64,000 nt of DNA from JALORV01 sp963702595 (GTDB lineage Bacteria; Pseudomonadota; Gammaproteobacteria; Burkholderiales; Burkholderiaceae_F), in the NCBI GenBank assembly GCA_963702595.1, contig CAVPDC010000020.1, positions 1 through 64,000 on the forward strand. Reading direction: 5' to 3'. The notes beneath the pieces were generated by a model that had not been told where the DNA came from, did no database searches, and saw only the letters and a list, made by a program, of their open reading frames with translations. Positions 17,114 through 25,796 of this stretch are shown here, piece by piece; the first letter of the stretch is position 1, and each line of letters opens with the position of its first letter. A program made the translations under genes and the position numbers.

Positions 17114-17995
17114 ATGCGAACGGCAACGGTCGTTGTCTTGCTGGCGACGCAACTGATGACGCTGAACGCCACCGGCGCGGACCGCGCCGCCGAGCTCGCG
17201 GAGGTGGTTGCAGCCGAGCGCACCTTCGCGGCACGCGCGCAGGTCGTCAACGCCCGGCAGGCATTTGCCGAATTCTTCGCGCCCGATGCGATGCTGTTTG
17301 CGCCGTTTGCAGCGCCGGCCTTTCCGAGCCTGCGCGAATCACCCGACTGGTCGGTGAACATCCAGTGGCGTCCGGTGGCGGCCGCCGTTTCCGGCGCGGG
17401 CGACATGGGATACACGACCGGCCCGTCGGAGTACCGACGTTCGCCTGCCGGGCCGCCGGTCGGCTACGGGCACTACACCTCGGTGTGGCAACGGCAGCCG
17501 GATGGCCGGTTTCTGGTTCGGATCGACATCGGCATCGATCACACGGCCCCGGAAGCGCGCGTACCGGACTGGTCGCCAGCCACGCTGCCGCCACCGAGCG
17601 CGCCCGTTCTCGACGCCGTTGCGCGCAGCGCCGCCGCGCGCGAACTGCAGGAAATCGATGCCCGGCTGGGTGCATCCTCGCGCAGTGGCGCGCCGCTTGC
17701 GCTGTCATCGGTGCTCGTCGACGAGGTTCGCTGGCATCGCAGTGGCCGGCTCCCCGTGGTCGGGCGCGCCGAAGTGCTGGCGGCCAGCGAGGCGAGTGGC
17801 GATGCGATTGGCTGGGTGCCTGAGCAGACCATCGTCGCGGCGTCCGGGGACCTCGGTTACGCGTATGGACGTGGACGCTGGCGACGCACCGGTGGGCCGG
17901 AGGAAGGGGACCTGGCGTACCTCAACATCTGGCAGCGCCGCGACGGTGCCTGGCGCCTGCTGGTGCACGTCTCTCGTCCCGTGGACCCGCGCTAG
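17114..17995 (+). CDS. Exported protein with two NTF2/SnoaL-like (DUF4440) domains
   Basis: A 293-residue protein with a signal peptide (about 1-21, TLNATGADR). ATG 17114 has GGAGAGGA upstream. Two similar alpha+beta modules follow: about 25-150 and 170-290, each ending in the pattern tryptophan-Gln-Arg then a strand (VWQRQPDGRFLVRIDIG; IWQRRDGAWRLLVHVS) with a preceding GYxxG stretch (MGYTTGPSEY; LGYAYGRGRW). This indicates an internal duplication of an NTF2-like cone fold, which usually binds small hydrophobic ligands. Catalytic activity cannot be named. Confidence 0.72.
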   Translation: MRTATVVVLLATQLMTLNATGADRAAELAEVVAAERTFAARAQVVNARQAFAEFFAPDAMLFAPFAAPAFPSLRESPDWSVNIQWRPVAAAVSGAGDMGYTTGPSEYRRSPAGPPVGYGHYTSVWQRQPDGRFLVRIDIGIDHTAPEARVPDWSPATLPPPSAPVLDAVARSAAARELQEIDARLGASSRSGAPLALSSVLVDEVRWHRSGRLPVVGRAEVLAASEASGDAIGWVPEQTIVAASGDLGYAYGRGRWRRTGGPEEGDLAYLNIWQRRDGAWRLLVHVSRPVDPR

Positions 17996-18015
17996 GTGGG
18001 CCGCGTGACCGTTTG

Positions 18016-19959
18016 CTAGGCGGCGCTCGTCTGCGGGGCAGGCGCAGTGACAGTGGGCATCCGCGAGATGACGCAGTCGCGACCGTTGGCCTTGGCTGCG
18101 TAAAGGGCATCGTCGGCCCGGCGGAGCAAATGGGTGACGGTATCGCCCGGCGCCGCGATAGTGAGGCCGATGCTGATCGTGACACTTCCTCCCGGGACGT
18201 GGCGCGCCAAATCGAGCGAACGCACGCTCGAAAGCAGGCGCTCGGCGAGTCGGCGGGCCGCCATCTCGCTGGCTTCGGGGGAGGCGATCAGGAATTCCTC
18301 CCCGCCGAGTCGTCCCAGTTCGATGGGCTCGTGCGCGACGGTGCGCAACGCTGCCGACACGGCGCGCAGGATGTCGTCGCCGACGAGGTGTCCGTGCTGG
18401 TCATTGATCGTCTTGAAATGGTCGATGTCGACGATCAGCACCGAGCATCCGTTGCCGGCCGCGAGCAAACTGCCCAGCCTTGACAGCACCTGGCGTCGGT
18501 TCGGCACGCCCGTCAGTTCGTCGGTCATCGCCAGCGTGCGCATGGCCAGGCTGGTGCGACGGCTGCGCCAGGCCAGCGTGGCAAGGACGACGGCCAGCGC
18601 GACGACCAGCACGATCACCGCTTCCTGCAGCCGCGTTGCGCGCTTTTCCTGGTTCAGCGCGTGCATCGTCGCGCTCTGCTGCTTCTGCAACAGGGCGTTC
18701 TCCTTGTCCTTCGCAGAAGTCAGACTTGCGTAGCGCTGGTCGAGCTGGCGCTGCTGCAGCGCCTCGTTCGCGGTCTGGAACTGGACATGCTGTTCATAGG
18801 CGCCTTGCCAGTTACCGGTGGCCGCGAGGGCGCGCGCCAGTTCCGCCCGCGTGGCCGCGATATCGCCGACGGAGTCCGCTTTATCGAAGACTTCAAGCGC
18901 GCCCCGCAGCGTTTCGATGCTGTCGAGCGGTCGCTGCAGCCCGCGCAGTGCGATGCCCCGTTGCAGCAGGATCTGTGCGCGCAGCAACTCGTCGGTCGTC
19001 TCACCTTGTTGCCGTGCGGCCCGGTCGAGCAGTGAAAGCACATCGAGATGGTTGCCGCGTGCGTTCTGCACCTGAGCCAGGCCGCGCAACGCGTAGGCCT
19101 CACCGCGCACATAGCCGATCTGGCGGCTGAGCCTCAGCACCTCGTTGAACGAGTGCTCGGCCGCGTTCCAGTCCTTCAGCTTCTCGAGCACGCGGCCGAG
19201 GTTGTAGCGGGTCACGACCTCGTCGCGCGTCAGCCCCTCTGCACGCTGGATCTGCAGCGAGGCTTCGAAGTAGTCCCGCGCTTGCTGGTAGTCGCCGACT
19301 CGGCTGTATAGCCCGGCGATGCCGTTGATCGTGTTGCGCACCTGCTGCGGCAGCTTCAGCTCTTCGTAAATCGCCTGCGCGCGCTGCAGGTCGGCCAAGC
19401 CAGCCGCAAAGGCGCCCTGCATTCCGCCCAGGTAGCCGCGAAGGAACAGGGCATCGGCCAGCAGTTCTCGCTCGCCGTGAGCCTCGGCGGTCGCGACGGC
19501 CTCCTGGTACAGCGCTGCCGCCCGGCCGGTGTCGTTGGCGAACTCGTTGATCTCGCCCTCACAATTGGCGATGCGCGCGCGCAGTCCGGGACGGCGGGCT
19601 TGTGGCAGAAGTTGCCGCGCCTGCTCGATATGGGCGAGCGCTGCGGTACGGTCACGCTCCGAGTGGTAGTCGCACAGCAGCGAATGCGCGCGGATCTGTT
19701 GATCGGGGTCCGGCTGTGCCACCAGCTGGCGCAACGCCTCTTCGGCGTGGCGCCGCGAGGACTCCGGGTCGACCCGCGCCTCGGCCTGCGCCCGATCGAG
19801 CAGCACGTCCGACGACGCGGCCGCCGCGGCGGTAGCCACTGCGCCGAGCACGAACAGGGTGAAGAGTCGGAACAAGGGGCGACCACACGAAGAATGCCGA
19901 GTCGGGCATTGTGCCAAGACCGTCACAGGCGCTGAATCCGCCGATAGGCCCGCATCCAT
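18016..19959 (-). CDS. Diguanylate cyclase with periplasmic-type TPR sensor and GGDEF domain
   Basis: A 647-residue membrane protein. A hydrophobic segment at about 30-48 (signal anchor) is followed by five or six TPR-like repeats (about 50-400; for example RVGDYQQARDYFEASLQIQR), a coiled coil (about 400-445), a second membrane helix (AVIVLVVALAVVLATLAW) and a GGDEF domain (about 475-640) with active motif GGEEF and upstream DHFKTINDQHGH. It makes cyclic di-GMP in the cytosol under control of the outer sensor. No RxxD inhibitory site precedes the GGEEF, so product inhibition of the classic type is not expected. The far N-terminus may be over-long. It converges with the NTF2 gene. Confidence 0.9.
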   Translation of the reverse strand: MDAGLSADSAPVTVLAQCPTRHSSCGRPLFRLFTLFVLGAVATAAAAASSDVLLDRAQAEARVDPESSRRHAEEALRQLVAQPDPDQQIRAHSLLCDYHSERDRTAALAHIEQARQLLPQARRPGLRARIANCEGEINEFANDTGRAAALYQEAVATAEAHGERELLADALFLRGYLGGMQGAFAAGLADLQRAQAIYEELKLPQQVRNTINGIAGLYSRVGDYQQARDYFEASLQIQRAEGLTRDEVVTRYNLGRVLEKLKDWNAAEHSFNEVLRLSRQIGYVRGEAYALRGLAQVQNARGNHLDVLSLLDRAARQQGETTDELLRAQILLQRGIALRGLQRPLDSIETLRGALEVFDKADSVGDIAATRAELARALAATGNWQGAYEQHVQFQTANEALQQRQLDQRYASLTSAKDKENALLQKQQSATMHALNQEKRATRLQEAVIVLVVALAVVLATLAWRSRRTSLAMRTLAMTDELTGVPNRRQVLSRLGSLLAAGNGCSVLIVDIDHFKTINDQHGHLVGDDILRAVSAALRTVAHEPIELGRLGGEEFLIASPEASEMAARRLAERLLSSVRSLDLARHVPGGSVTISIGLTIAAPGDTVTHLLRRADDALYAAKANGRDCVISRMPTVTAPAPQTSAA

Positions 19960-20134
19960 GGCATTGTTCGTCGCATTCGCGGGATTCCCGTCGTGTCGTG
20001 TTGCGCAAGTGCGCGCGCCGGGGCCGGGAGATCCAGACTTGAGGGCGAGAATCGGAATCGAGCGGCTTAAGCTCGCGTCCTGACCAACTGCAGGTCCTTG
20101 CCACGGGCGAGGTCCGGATCCTGGGAGACACGCT

Positions 20135-20887
20135 GTGAATCAGAAAGTGGCGTTGATCACCGGCGCAGGCAGCGGCATCGGCCGGGCAGTGGCCATCGGG
20201 TTCCTGCAGGCGGGCTATACGGTGGCGCTGGCGGGCCGGCGGGCCGAGGCGTTGCAGGAGACGGTGGCACTTTCAGGGGTCGACCGCGCCCGCGCGCTGG
20301 TCGTCCCGACCGATGTCAGCCGGCCCGACGGGGTGCGGGCGCTGTTCGACCGCGTTGTCGCCGAGGGTGGGCGGCTCGACGTGCTGTTCAACAACGCCGG
20401 CAGCGGCGCGCCGCCGATTCCACTGGACGAACTGACGCCCGCTCAGTGGCAGAGCGTCGTCGACGTCAACCTCACCGGTGTCTTCCTGTGCCTCCAACAG
20501 GCCTTTCGCGTTATGAAGGCGCAGAACCCCCGCGGTGGCCGCATCATCAACAACGGATCGATCTCGGCGCATGCGCCGCGGCCCAATTCGGCGCCATACA
20601 CCGCCACCAAGCACGCCGTCACCGGACTGACGAAGTCAGCCGCGCTCGACGGGCGTGAGTTCGACATTGCGGTCGGGCAAATCGACATCGGCAATGCGGC
20701 CACGCCGATGACCGAGCGCATGCCGCAGGGTGTGTTGCAACCCTATGGCCAGATCGCGGCCGAGCCGGTCATGGATGTCAGGGTCGTGGCCGATGCCGTT
20801 CTGCACATGGCTGCGCTGCCGCTCGACGCCAACGTCCTCTTCATGACCGTGATGGCCACCAAGATGCCGTTTGTCGGGCGCGGCTGA
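20135..20887 (+). CDS. Short-chain dehydrogenase/reductase (SDR)
   Basis: A 250-residue classical SDR starting at GTG 20135. The nucleotide site GAGSGIGR is at about 10-17, NNAG at about 88-91, and the catalytic set Ser (NNGSISA), Tyr and Lys (YTATK) around 140-158. The residue after the first strand is in AGRRAEAL, favouring NADP(H), though this is weak. The C-terminus is unusual in lacking a quinone- or steroid-type signature, so the substrate stays open. It stands alone; the next stretch is the VOC-tail repeat array on the other strand. Confidence 0.88.
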   Translation: MNQKVALITGAGSGIGRAVAIGFLQAGYTVALAGRRAEALQETVALSGVDRARALVVPTDVSRPDGVRALFDRVVAEGGRLDVLFNNAGSGAPPIPLDELTPAQWQSVVDVNLTGVFLCLQQAFRVMKAQNPRGGRIINNGSISAHAPRPNSAPYTATKHAVTGLTKSAALDGREFDIAVGQIDIGNAATPMTERMPQGVLQPYGQIAAEPVMDVRVVADAVLHMAALPLDANVLFMTVMATKMPFVGRG

Positions 20888-20924
20888 TGGTCGCTGTCAT
20901 GCAGCGGTCGGGTTGCGCTCCGCG

Positions 20925-21285
20925 CCGCGTCGCGGCGGGTCGCCGAAGGCCCTGACCCTCAGGTTGCCGCACGGGTCAAGCAAGAACATCGTCGCACCAG
21001 GCTCGCGGCGCTCGCCCGCGCGGCGCGCAGACTGGATCAGGCGCCGATGTTCCTTGTCTACTTCGCGAAGAGCGGAGTCGGGTGGGCGGCCTTGAACTCG
21101 AGGGCGTTGCCGCACGGGTCCGGAAAGAACATCGTCGCGCCGGGCTCGCTAGCCTCGCCGGCGCGTTGCGCAGTATTGGTCAGGCGCCGATGTTCTTTGT
21201 CTACTTCGCGAAGAGCCGCGCCGGGTCGGCGAACGCCTTGAACTCGAGGGCGTTGCCGCACGGGTCCAGAAAGAACATCGTCGCC
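20925..21285 (-). repeat. Tandem array of VOC-gene 3' ends (about 143-146 bp period, three copies)
   Basis: Three head-to-tail copies of the last part of the neighbouring VOC gene. Anchor TTGCCGCACGGGTC occurs at 20964, 21107 and 21253, spacing 143 and 146. Each copy on the minus strand encodes a variant of ATMFFLDPCGNALEF. The middle copy ends at its own stop as the gene does (LFAK); the outer copy has lost the reading end and runs into unrelated sequence. The DNA joining copies includes GCGCCGATGTTC/TTTGTCTACTTCGCGAAG. The copies differ at several positions, so the duplication is not very recent. Confidence 0.85.
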
Positions 21286-21623
21286 TGTTCACCCACTTCG
21301 CCCTTGAAGCGGATGTGGGGTTCGATGATGAACTTCATGCCTTCGGTGCGCAGGCGCGCTGCCAGGGCGTTCCACTCGTCCATCGACAGCACGACGCCGA
21401 AGTGGCGCACGGGCACGTCGTCGCCGTCTACGGCGCTGGTGCGGCGGTGTCCGGCTTCCTCGGGCGCGAGGTGAGCGACGATCTGATGGCCGTAGAGATT
21501 GAAGTCGACCCACGCGTCGCTCGAGCGGCCTTCGGGGCAGCCGAGGAGGTCGCCGTAAAACGCTCTCGCCTTGGAAAGTGAAGTGACCGGGAATGCCAGG
21601 TGGAACGGGTGCAATGTGCTCAT
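21201..21623 (-). CDS. VOC family protein (glyoxalase-like)
   Basis: A 140-residue VOC protein starting at ATG 21623 (MSTLHPFHLAFPVTSLSKAR). Two beta-alpha-beta modules are present: FYGDLLGCPEGRSSDAW at the N-half and HFGVVLSMDEWNALAARL with FFLDPCGNALEFKAF at the C-half. Likely metal ligands are His 8 (HLAFPV), His in HFGVV and Glu in ALEFK. Substrate unknown. Its last 90 or so bases are repeated twice downstream. It is divergent from a MarR-type regulator with about 98 bases between starts, so it may be a target of that regulator. Confidence 0.85.
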   Translation of the reverse strand: MSTLHPFHLAFPVTSLSKARAFYGDLLGCPEGRSSDAWVDFNLYGHQIVAHLAPEEAGHRRTSAVDGDDVPVRHFGVVLSMDEWNALAARLRTEGMKFIIEPHIRFKGEVGEQATMFFLDPCGNALEFKAFADPARLFAK

Positions 21624-21721
21624 GACATCGTCCTCGCGGGTAGCCCCGTATTGTCGCAGCAATGGCCGCACGCCTGAGGCGGGCTGGACGGCTACGCACG
21701 ACTTCGGCAAGATGCGTGCAT

Positions 21722-22207
21722 ATGCACGCAAATGCGATCGGCCCGGCTGGCAGCGGAGCCTGCACATGCCACAGGGTACGCAGCCTGGCGCGGCGGCTGA
21801 CGGCACTCTACGACGCTGCGCTGGCCGAGCACGGCCTGACCGTGACGCAGTACGCCGCGCTCGTCACGCTCGCGCGGTCGGCAGCGCCGGTCCCGGTCGC
21901 CGAACTCGCGCGCCGGTTGCAGATGGACCGCACCACGACCTCCCGCTTGGTCGGTCCGCTGGAAGCGGCGGGTCTGCTGGCGCGGGCGAAGGCGGGCAAG
22001 GAGCGAGGTGACGCGCGCTCGCGGCCGCTGCATGTCACGACCAAAGGCCGCCGCCGGCTCGACGCCGCGGTGCCGGCGTGGCGCGCAGCACAAAGTGAGG
22101 TCAATGCCATCCTCGGCGAGCGCCTGCGCGCCAGCCTTGATCGTGATGCCGAAGCCGCCTGCGGCGCGCTCGCGGCGGCGACCCATGAACCGATGGAGGT
22201 CGTGTGA
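21722..22207 (+). CDS. MarR family transcriptional regulator
   Basis: A 161-residue MarR regulator starting at ATG 21722. The winged helix region is at about 60-125 (VAELARRLQMDRTTTSRLVG, then a wing with ERGDARSRPLHVT). The N-terminus MHANAIGPAGSGACTCHRVR has a Cys-x-Cys pair just before the first dimer helix, an arrangement seen in some redox-responsive MarR proteins. It overlaps the downstream MFS gene by four bases (GTGA), a typical repressor-pump pairing, and is divergent from the VOC gene. Direct evidence for the ligand is absent. Confidence 0.87.
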   Translation: MHANAIGPAGSGACTCHRVRSLARRLTALYDAALAEHGLTVTQYAALVTLARSAAPVPVAELARRLQMDRTTTSRLVGPLEAAGLLARAKAGKERGDARSRPLHVTTKGRRRLDAAVPAWRAAQSEVNAILGERLRASLDRDAEAACGALAAATHEPMEVV

Positions 22208-23427
22208 CACCGACTGGGCAACGCGGATGGTGGGGCCTGATCCTGATCGCGGCAGCACTGCTGATGATCACGAACGGCGCGCGCCAGTCGCTGGGGCTCT
22301 TCGTCTCGCCGATCAACACGACGACGGGCCTGGGCATCGTCACGATCAGCTTTGCGCTCGGAATCAGCCAGTTCGTTTGGGGCGCCGTGCAGCCGATCGC
22401 TGGGGCTTTCGCCGATCGCTACGGACCGGGTCGCGTGCTCGCGGCCGGCATCGTCGTCCTCGCCATTGGCACGGCATTGACGCCACTGGTCTCGAGCGGA
22501 CTGGGACTCGTCCTCACGCTGGGGCTGCTGGCGGCGGCCGGATCGGGCGCCGGCAGTTTCTCGGTGCTGCTCGGTGCCGCCGCCAAGCGAGTGCCGGCCG
22601 AGTCGCGGGGCACGGCGTCCGGCGTCATCAACGCCGGGGGTTCCTTCGGCCAGTTCGTCTTCGCACCCCTCGTACAGAAGTTGATTTCCGTGATGGGCTG
22701 GATGGGCACGATGTGGACGCTGGCGGCGATCTCGCTGCTGACCCTGCCGCTGGCGCGTGCGCTACGCGGCCAGCCGGCGGCGACCCATGCGCCGGCGATC
22801 GCCGGTGACCGCGGCCTTCGGCACACCGTGTGGAGTGCGCTCGGCGATCGCAGCTACCTGCTGCTGCACGCGGGCTTTTTCACCTGCGGCTTTCACATCG
22901 CGTTCCTGGTCACGCACCTGCCGGGCGAAGTCGCCCTGTGCGGCCTGCCGTCATCGGTCGCGAGCTGGTCGCTGGCGATAATCGGGCTCGCCAACATCGC
23001 GGGCAGCCTGCTGGCTGGCTTTTGGGTCAATCGTTTTCGCAGCAAGTACATCCTGTTCTGGATGTACCTCTCCCGCGCGCTGCTGGTGCTTGCTTACCTG
23101 GCCGCGCCCAAGAGCGCGCTGACGTTCTATCTCTTCGCGGTAGGGCTCGGCTTCACCTGGCTCGCCACCGTGCCACCGACGGCGGGCGTCGTGGCCAAGC
23201 TATTCGGTACGCGTTATCTCGCGACGCTCTTCGGGCTGACGTTGCTGTCGCACCAGATCGGAGCCTTCTTCGGCGCCTATCTGGGAGGCATCGCGATCAG
23301 CACGCAGGGCAGCTATCTCTGGATGTGGTACGCCGACGCGCTGCTGGCGCTAGCGGCAGCCTTAGTGAATTTGCCGATTCGCGAGGCGCCCGTGCAACGC
23401 CGCCCGGTCGTGGCGACATCGCCCTGA
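22204..23427 (+). CDS. MFS transporter, MarR-linked
   Basis: A 407-residue transporter with twelve predicted membrane segments, starting at GTG 22204 that overlaps the MarR stop (GTGA). Features: MITNGARQSLGLFVSPI in the first helix, the loop AFADRYGPGRVLAAG (signature D-R-x-G) between helices 2 and 3, and AGSGAGSFSVLLGAAAKRVP in helix 4-5. This resembles the oxalate-formate-antiporter-like and monocarboxylate MFS groups. Co-translation with MarR suggests ligand-controlled efflux or uptake of an aromatic or carboxylic compound; the substrate is inference. Confidence 0.87.
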   Translation: MTPTGQRGWWGLILIAAALLMITNGARQSLGLFVSPINTTTGLGIVTISFALGISQFVWGAVQPIAGAFADRYGPGRVLAAGIVVLAIGTALTPLVSSGLGLVLTLGLLAAAGSGAGSFSVLLGAAAKRVPAESRGTASGVINAGGSFGQFVFAPLVQKLISVMGWMGTMWTLAAISLLTLPLARALRGQPAATHAPAIAGDRGLRHTVWSALGDRSYLLLHAGFFTCGFHIAFLVTHLPGEVALCGLPSSVASWSLAIIGLANIAGSLLAGFWVNRFRSKYILFWMYLSRALLVLAYLAAPKSALTFYLFAVGLGFTWLATVPPTAGVVAKLFGTRYLATLFGLTLLSHQIGAFFGAYLGGIAISTQGSYLWMWYADALLALAAALVNLPIREAPVQRRPVVATSP

Positions 23428-23438
23428 ATCCCGAATTT

Positions 23439-24344
23439 CTACGGCCGCGCCGCCGGTGCGAGGCGCTTGCGCAACGCCTCGCAGGGATCGGGCCGATCGG
23501 CCGGTGCCGTTTTCAGCACCACGTCAAAGCGTCGTTGCAGGTCTTCGACGGCGACATCGACTTCCCCGGAATTCGCTTCCAGCAGACCGATGGCGATCAC
23601 GTCCCGACGCTGCTCCGCAGTCAGCCAGTAGGGCACGCCCATGTCCTTGCGCACGTGGCCATTGCCAGTGAGCAGGACGACCCCGCGGGAAAGGTAGGGC
23701 TGCAAGGAACGCGCGAGCACGAGGTCGCGCGCGATCTGGGCGCGCGCCATTGGCGGCAGTGACTCCGCCGGCAGCAGATCGCAGTGGCCGCGCGCTACGG
23801 CACGCTCGTGGTCCGCAATGAAATCCGCAGGCAGGCGATCGAGGCCGAGCGCTGCCTGCTCCGTCGGATCGAACAACGCGCTCCAGCCCTGCGTGGAAAC
23901 CTTGACCGCCTCCCGGCGCGAGAGATTGGCGGCTACGATCGGCAGGTCGAAGTCGAGGGCGAGCTGCACGAATGGCCGGTAGTGCTTCCAGTCCCAGTTG
24001 CGCGCGCCGGCAGCCTCGATGAGCGCATCGGCATTGCCGGGCTGTTCGCGCCGCACGCGGTCGATGTCCGCCTGCCGTTCACGGTCGAACTGTTCGAACG
24101 CGATTGCCGGACGTGCGCCAGCCTCGATACGCAGGCGCAGCGCTTCGACACGCAGCGCGTGCTGGGCGCCGTTGTCATGGACTTCGCCGAGCAGCACGGT
24201 GCGTCGCAGCGCCATCGCCGTGGCGAGGGCCTGCGGACTGGCTTCTATGGTGAGGCTGGCTGCCGACGGCAGCGCGCTGCCTATGAGCGCGGCGAGCAGC
24301 GCTGCGCGTTGAAGCCGTCTTGCGAAGGTGAGAGGCGGGAACAC
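23439..24344 (-). CDS. ChaN family lipoprotein-like haem-binding protein
   Basis: About 301 residues, ChaN family (PF04187). No ATG is available near the signal; GTG 24344 gives MFPPLTFARRLQRAALLAAL, a signal peptide ending near SAASL. Family motifs: VLLGEVHDNGAQHALR at about 45, PAIAFEQFDRERQADID at about 75, and LTGNGHVRKDMGVPYWL at about 235. Characterised relatives bind haem cofacially and are linked to iron uptake. A lipobox Cys is not evident, so it may be soluble periplasmic. It starts 8 bases after the aldo/keto reductase stop, so the two are co-transcribed. Confidence 0.8.
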   Translation of the reverse strand: MFPPLTFARRLQRAALLAALIGSALPSAASLTIEASPQALATAMALRRTVLLGEVHDNGAQHALRVEALRLRIEAGARPAIAFEQFDRERQADIDRVRREQPGNADALIEAAGARNWDWKHYRPFVQLALDFDLPIVAANLSRREAVKVSTQGWSALFDPTEQAALGLDRLPADFIADHERAVARGHCDLLPAESLPPMARAQIARDLVLARSLQPYLSRGVVLLTGNGHVRKDMGVPYWLTAEQRRDVIAIGLLEANSGEVDVAVEDLQRRFDVVLKTAPADRPDPCEALRKRLAPAARP

Positions 24345-24352
24345 TTCGTCGG

Positions 24353-25210
24353 TCAGGTCATGGCGAGAGGCTGCTTGCGGCGCGGCGCCGGGAACAGGCG
24401 ATCGATCGCCTCGACGTCCGCGGCGCTGAGTTCCAGTCGCGCGGCGTCCAGGTTTTCGCGCAGATGGTCTTCGCGCGCCGCCTTCGGAATTGCTATGACG
24501 TCCGGATGGCGCAGCACCCACGCGAGCGCGATTTGGGCCGCCGTCGCGCCGCGCGCTTGTGCAATGCGCGCGATTCCCCGGTCCGCGGCGAGCGTTCCCT
24601 GGTCGATCGGACAATAGGCCATCGTCGGCACTCCGCGTGCCCGCTGCCATGGCAGCAGGTCGAATTCGATGCCACGACGGCTCGCCGAGTAGTAGACCTG
24701 GTTCGCGGCACAGCGCCCGCCGGCCGGCACGCGCCACAGTTCGTCCATGTCGTCGACATCGAAGTTCGACACGCCCCAGTGTGCGATGCGCCCGCTGTCG
24801 CGCAACGCCTCGAAGCCGCCGATGGTCGCGGCAAGTGGATGGCGGCCGCGCCAGTGCAGCAGGTACAAATCGATGGCATCGAGCCGCAGGCGACGCCGGC
24901 TGCGGTCGCAGGCCTGGGCGACGCCGCTTGCGCTGGCGTTGTGCGGATAGACCTTGGAGACGACGAAGACCTCCTCGCGCCGCACGACACCGGCGGCGAT
25001 CGCCTCGGCCAGGGCCTGTCCCACGACCTCCTCGGCTCCGCCCTCGCCGTACATCTCGGCGGTATCGATCAGCCGGTAGCCCATTTCGAGCGCGCGTCGT
25101 ACCGCGGCGACCTCCGCGCTGCGCGCCTGTGCCGACTCACCGAGCCGCCAGGTGCCGAGGCCGAGCGCGGGAACCGTTGCAGCACAGCCGGGCAGGCGAA
25201 CCGTGTTCAT
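24353..25210 (-). CDS. Aldo/keto reductase
   Basis: A 285-residue cytosolic aldo/keto reductase. The catalytic tetrad is visible: Asp and Tyr in DTAEMYGEG, Lys in VVSKVYP, and His in YLLHWRG. The barrel is intact and the NADP(H) site near the end (AIPKAAREDHLRENLDA) is present. Bacterial members reduce aldehydes or ketones; the substrate is not predictable. Lies upstream of the ChaN-like gene in the same unit. Confidence 0.9.
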   Translation of the reverse strand: MNTVRLPGCAATVPALGLGTWRLGESAQARSAEVAAVRRALEMGYRLIDTAEMYGEGGAEEVVGQALAEAIAAGVVRREEVFVVSKVYPHNASASGVAQACDRSRRRLRLDAIDLYLLHWRGRHPLAATIGGFEALRDSGRIAHWGVSNFDVDDMDELWRVPAGGRCAANQVYYSASRRGIEFDLLPWQRARGVPTMAYCPIDQGTLAADRGIARIAQARGATAAQIALAWVLRHPDVIAIPKAAREDHLRENLDAARLELSAADVEAIDRLFPAPRRKQPLAMT

Positions 25211-25245
25211 CGATCAGCGGCGGGAACGTGCCTGGGCTGCACCGC

Positions 25246-25743
25246 TCAGGCCGACGGCAGGCGCGGCAGCGGCTTGCCGCGTTCATCCTCGGCGATGCGC
25301 CGCAAGTACGTGGCGAACTCCGGATCCTCGCCCTTCAGCAGCTTCGGCAGCCGGTGATAGAAGTCGTCGCGCCGCACCCACTCGCGCATGAAGTCTTCCC
25401 ACGAGTTCCAGCGGCGCCGCTGCAGCGGCGTCATGTGCTCGCTGTAGGCGGTCAGGTAGGCACGCTCGAACAGCGAGATCAGCATGTCGAACACGATCAG
25501 CATGCGCTCCTGCTGCTCGGCGCTCAGGTCCTGGGTGGCGAATTCACTGCGCAGGCGCAGGTCCGGGTTGTCGATGACGACCTTGAGGAAGTCGTTGTAA
25601 GCATTCGACAGCAGCTGATAGACCTCGTCTTCGTCCGTGGCGCGCTCCTTGCGCTGCTCGAAGAGGAACAGGAAGATCGCCAACGGCAGGCCGATGACGG
25701 TGACGACGTAGCTCGCCAGCTCCCAGGTCTGTGGATCAAACAA
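25246..25743 (-). CDS. Hypothetical membrane-anchored protein
   Basis: A 165-residue protein with one N-terminal membrane helix (about 10-29, ASYVVTVIGLPLAIFLFLF) followed by a charged, helical cytosolic domain (EQRKERATDEDEVYQLLSNA; later RRWNSWEDFMREWVRRDDFY). Proteins with this outline are widespread in proteobacteria but unnamed. It is between an aldo/keto reductase and a Crp/Fnr gene on the same strand, 35 and 53 bases away. No catalytic motif is apparent. Confidence 0.7.
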   Translation of the reverse strand: MFDPQTWELASYVVTVIGLPLAIFLFLFEQRKERATDEDEVYQLLSNAYNDFLKVVIDNPDLRLRSEFATQDLSAEQQERMLIVFDMLISLFERAYLTAYSEHMTPLQRRRWNSWEDFMREWVRRDDFYHRLPKLLKGEDPEFATYLRRIAEDERGKPLPRLPSA

Positions 25744-25796
25744 GCCGGTCTCCGCCTGGCTGGCAGTGGACGAGCCGAGCGGGGCAACGTTGCATG

